Positions 63,960 to 64,000 of a DNA stretch of 64,000 bases are shown in pieces. Below the pieces are notes generated by a model that made no database searches, was not told the DNA's origin, and worked only from the letters and a program-made list of their open reading frames with translations. The stretch is taken from contig NC_086258.1 in the NCBI RefSeq assembly GCF_021018805.1, positions 9,711,081 to 9,775,080 of the forward strand, read 5' to 3'. The translations under genes were made by a program, and so were the position numbers. Origin of the DNA: Prinia subflava (Eukaryota > Chordata > Aves > Passeriformes > Cisticolidae). Within the stretch, counting starts at the first letter, position 1, and each line of letters opens with the position of its first letter.

Positions 63960-64000
63960 AAAGCAGTTCTGTCAAACACACCTTCTTAACACAACACCTT
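63960..64000 (+). other. RABGAP1: Start of RABGAP1 3' UTR
   Basis: The 41 bases after the stop codon are the start of the 3' UTR, which continues beyond the window; no polyadenylation signal is reached. Confidence 0.85.

Overview
The window is vertebrate nuclear DNA, most likely from a bird. The evidence is long GT-AG introns, CpG islands at promoters, two decayed fragments that look like the avian CR1 retroposon, and a gene order that matches the conserved vertebrate block ZBTB26 - RABGAP1 with GPR21 nested inside. No prokaryotic, viral or CRISPR features are visible. I cannot name the species.

Layout. ZBTB26 (BTB/zinc-finger transcription factor) lies on the minus strand with its whole coding sequence in one exon (2258-3574). 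Its 3' UTR runs towards base 1 and its 5' non-coding exon lies in a CpG island around 5.2-6.4 kb. The same island starts RABGAP1 on the plus strand, so the two genes appear to share a head-to-head promoter. RABGAP1 fills the rest of the window. Its non-coding exon 1 ends at 5900, its ATG is at 12231 and its stop codon ends at 63959. I placed 25 coding exons. Every intron is GT-AG, every reading frame joins, and the product is 1069 residues, the length known for the mammalian protein. Order in the protein: acidic N-terminus, PTB/PID domain, middle domain, Rab-GAP TBC domain with intact arginine and glutamine fingers, and a long C-terminal coiled coil.

The 21.3-kb intron 13 of RABGAP1 holds a complete, intronless-coding GPR21 (orphan class A GPCR, 36427-37473) on the same strand. 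A second CpG island lies just upstream of it (about 35.24-36.24 kb).

How it works together. The nested island carries strong 5' splice sites. It could serve GPR21 through a short leader intron (35694-36059). It could also serve a short RABGAP1 that starts inside the gene, because all exon boundaries from exon 13 onward are phase 0 and two ATG-containing first-exon candidates are open and in phase with exon 14. This is the most interesting inference here. Other points of note are a 16-copy 30-bp minisatellite just after exon 16, upstream ORFs in front of both RABGAP1 and GPR21, and a possible minus-strand retrocopy with a 31-base A tail in intron 2.
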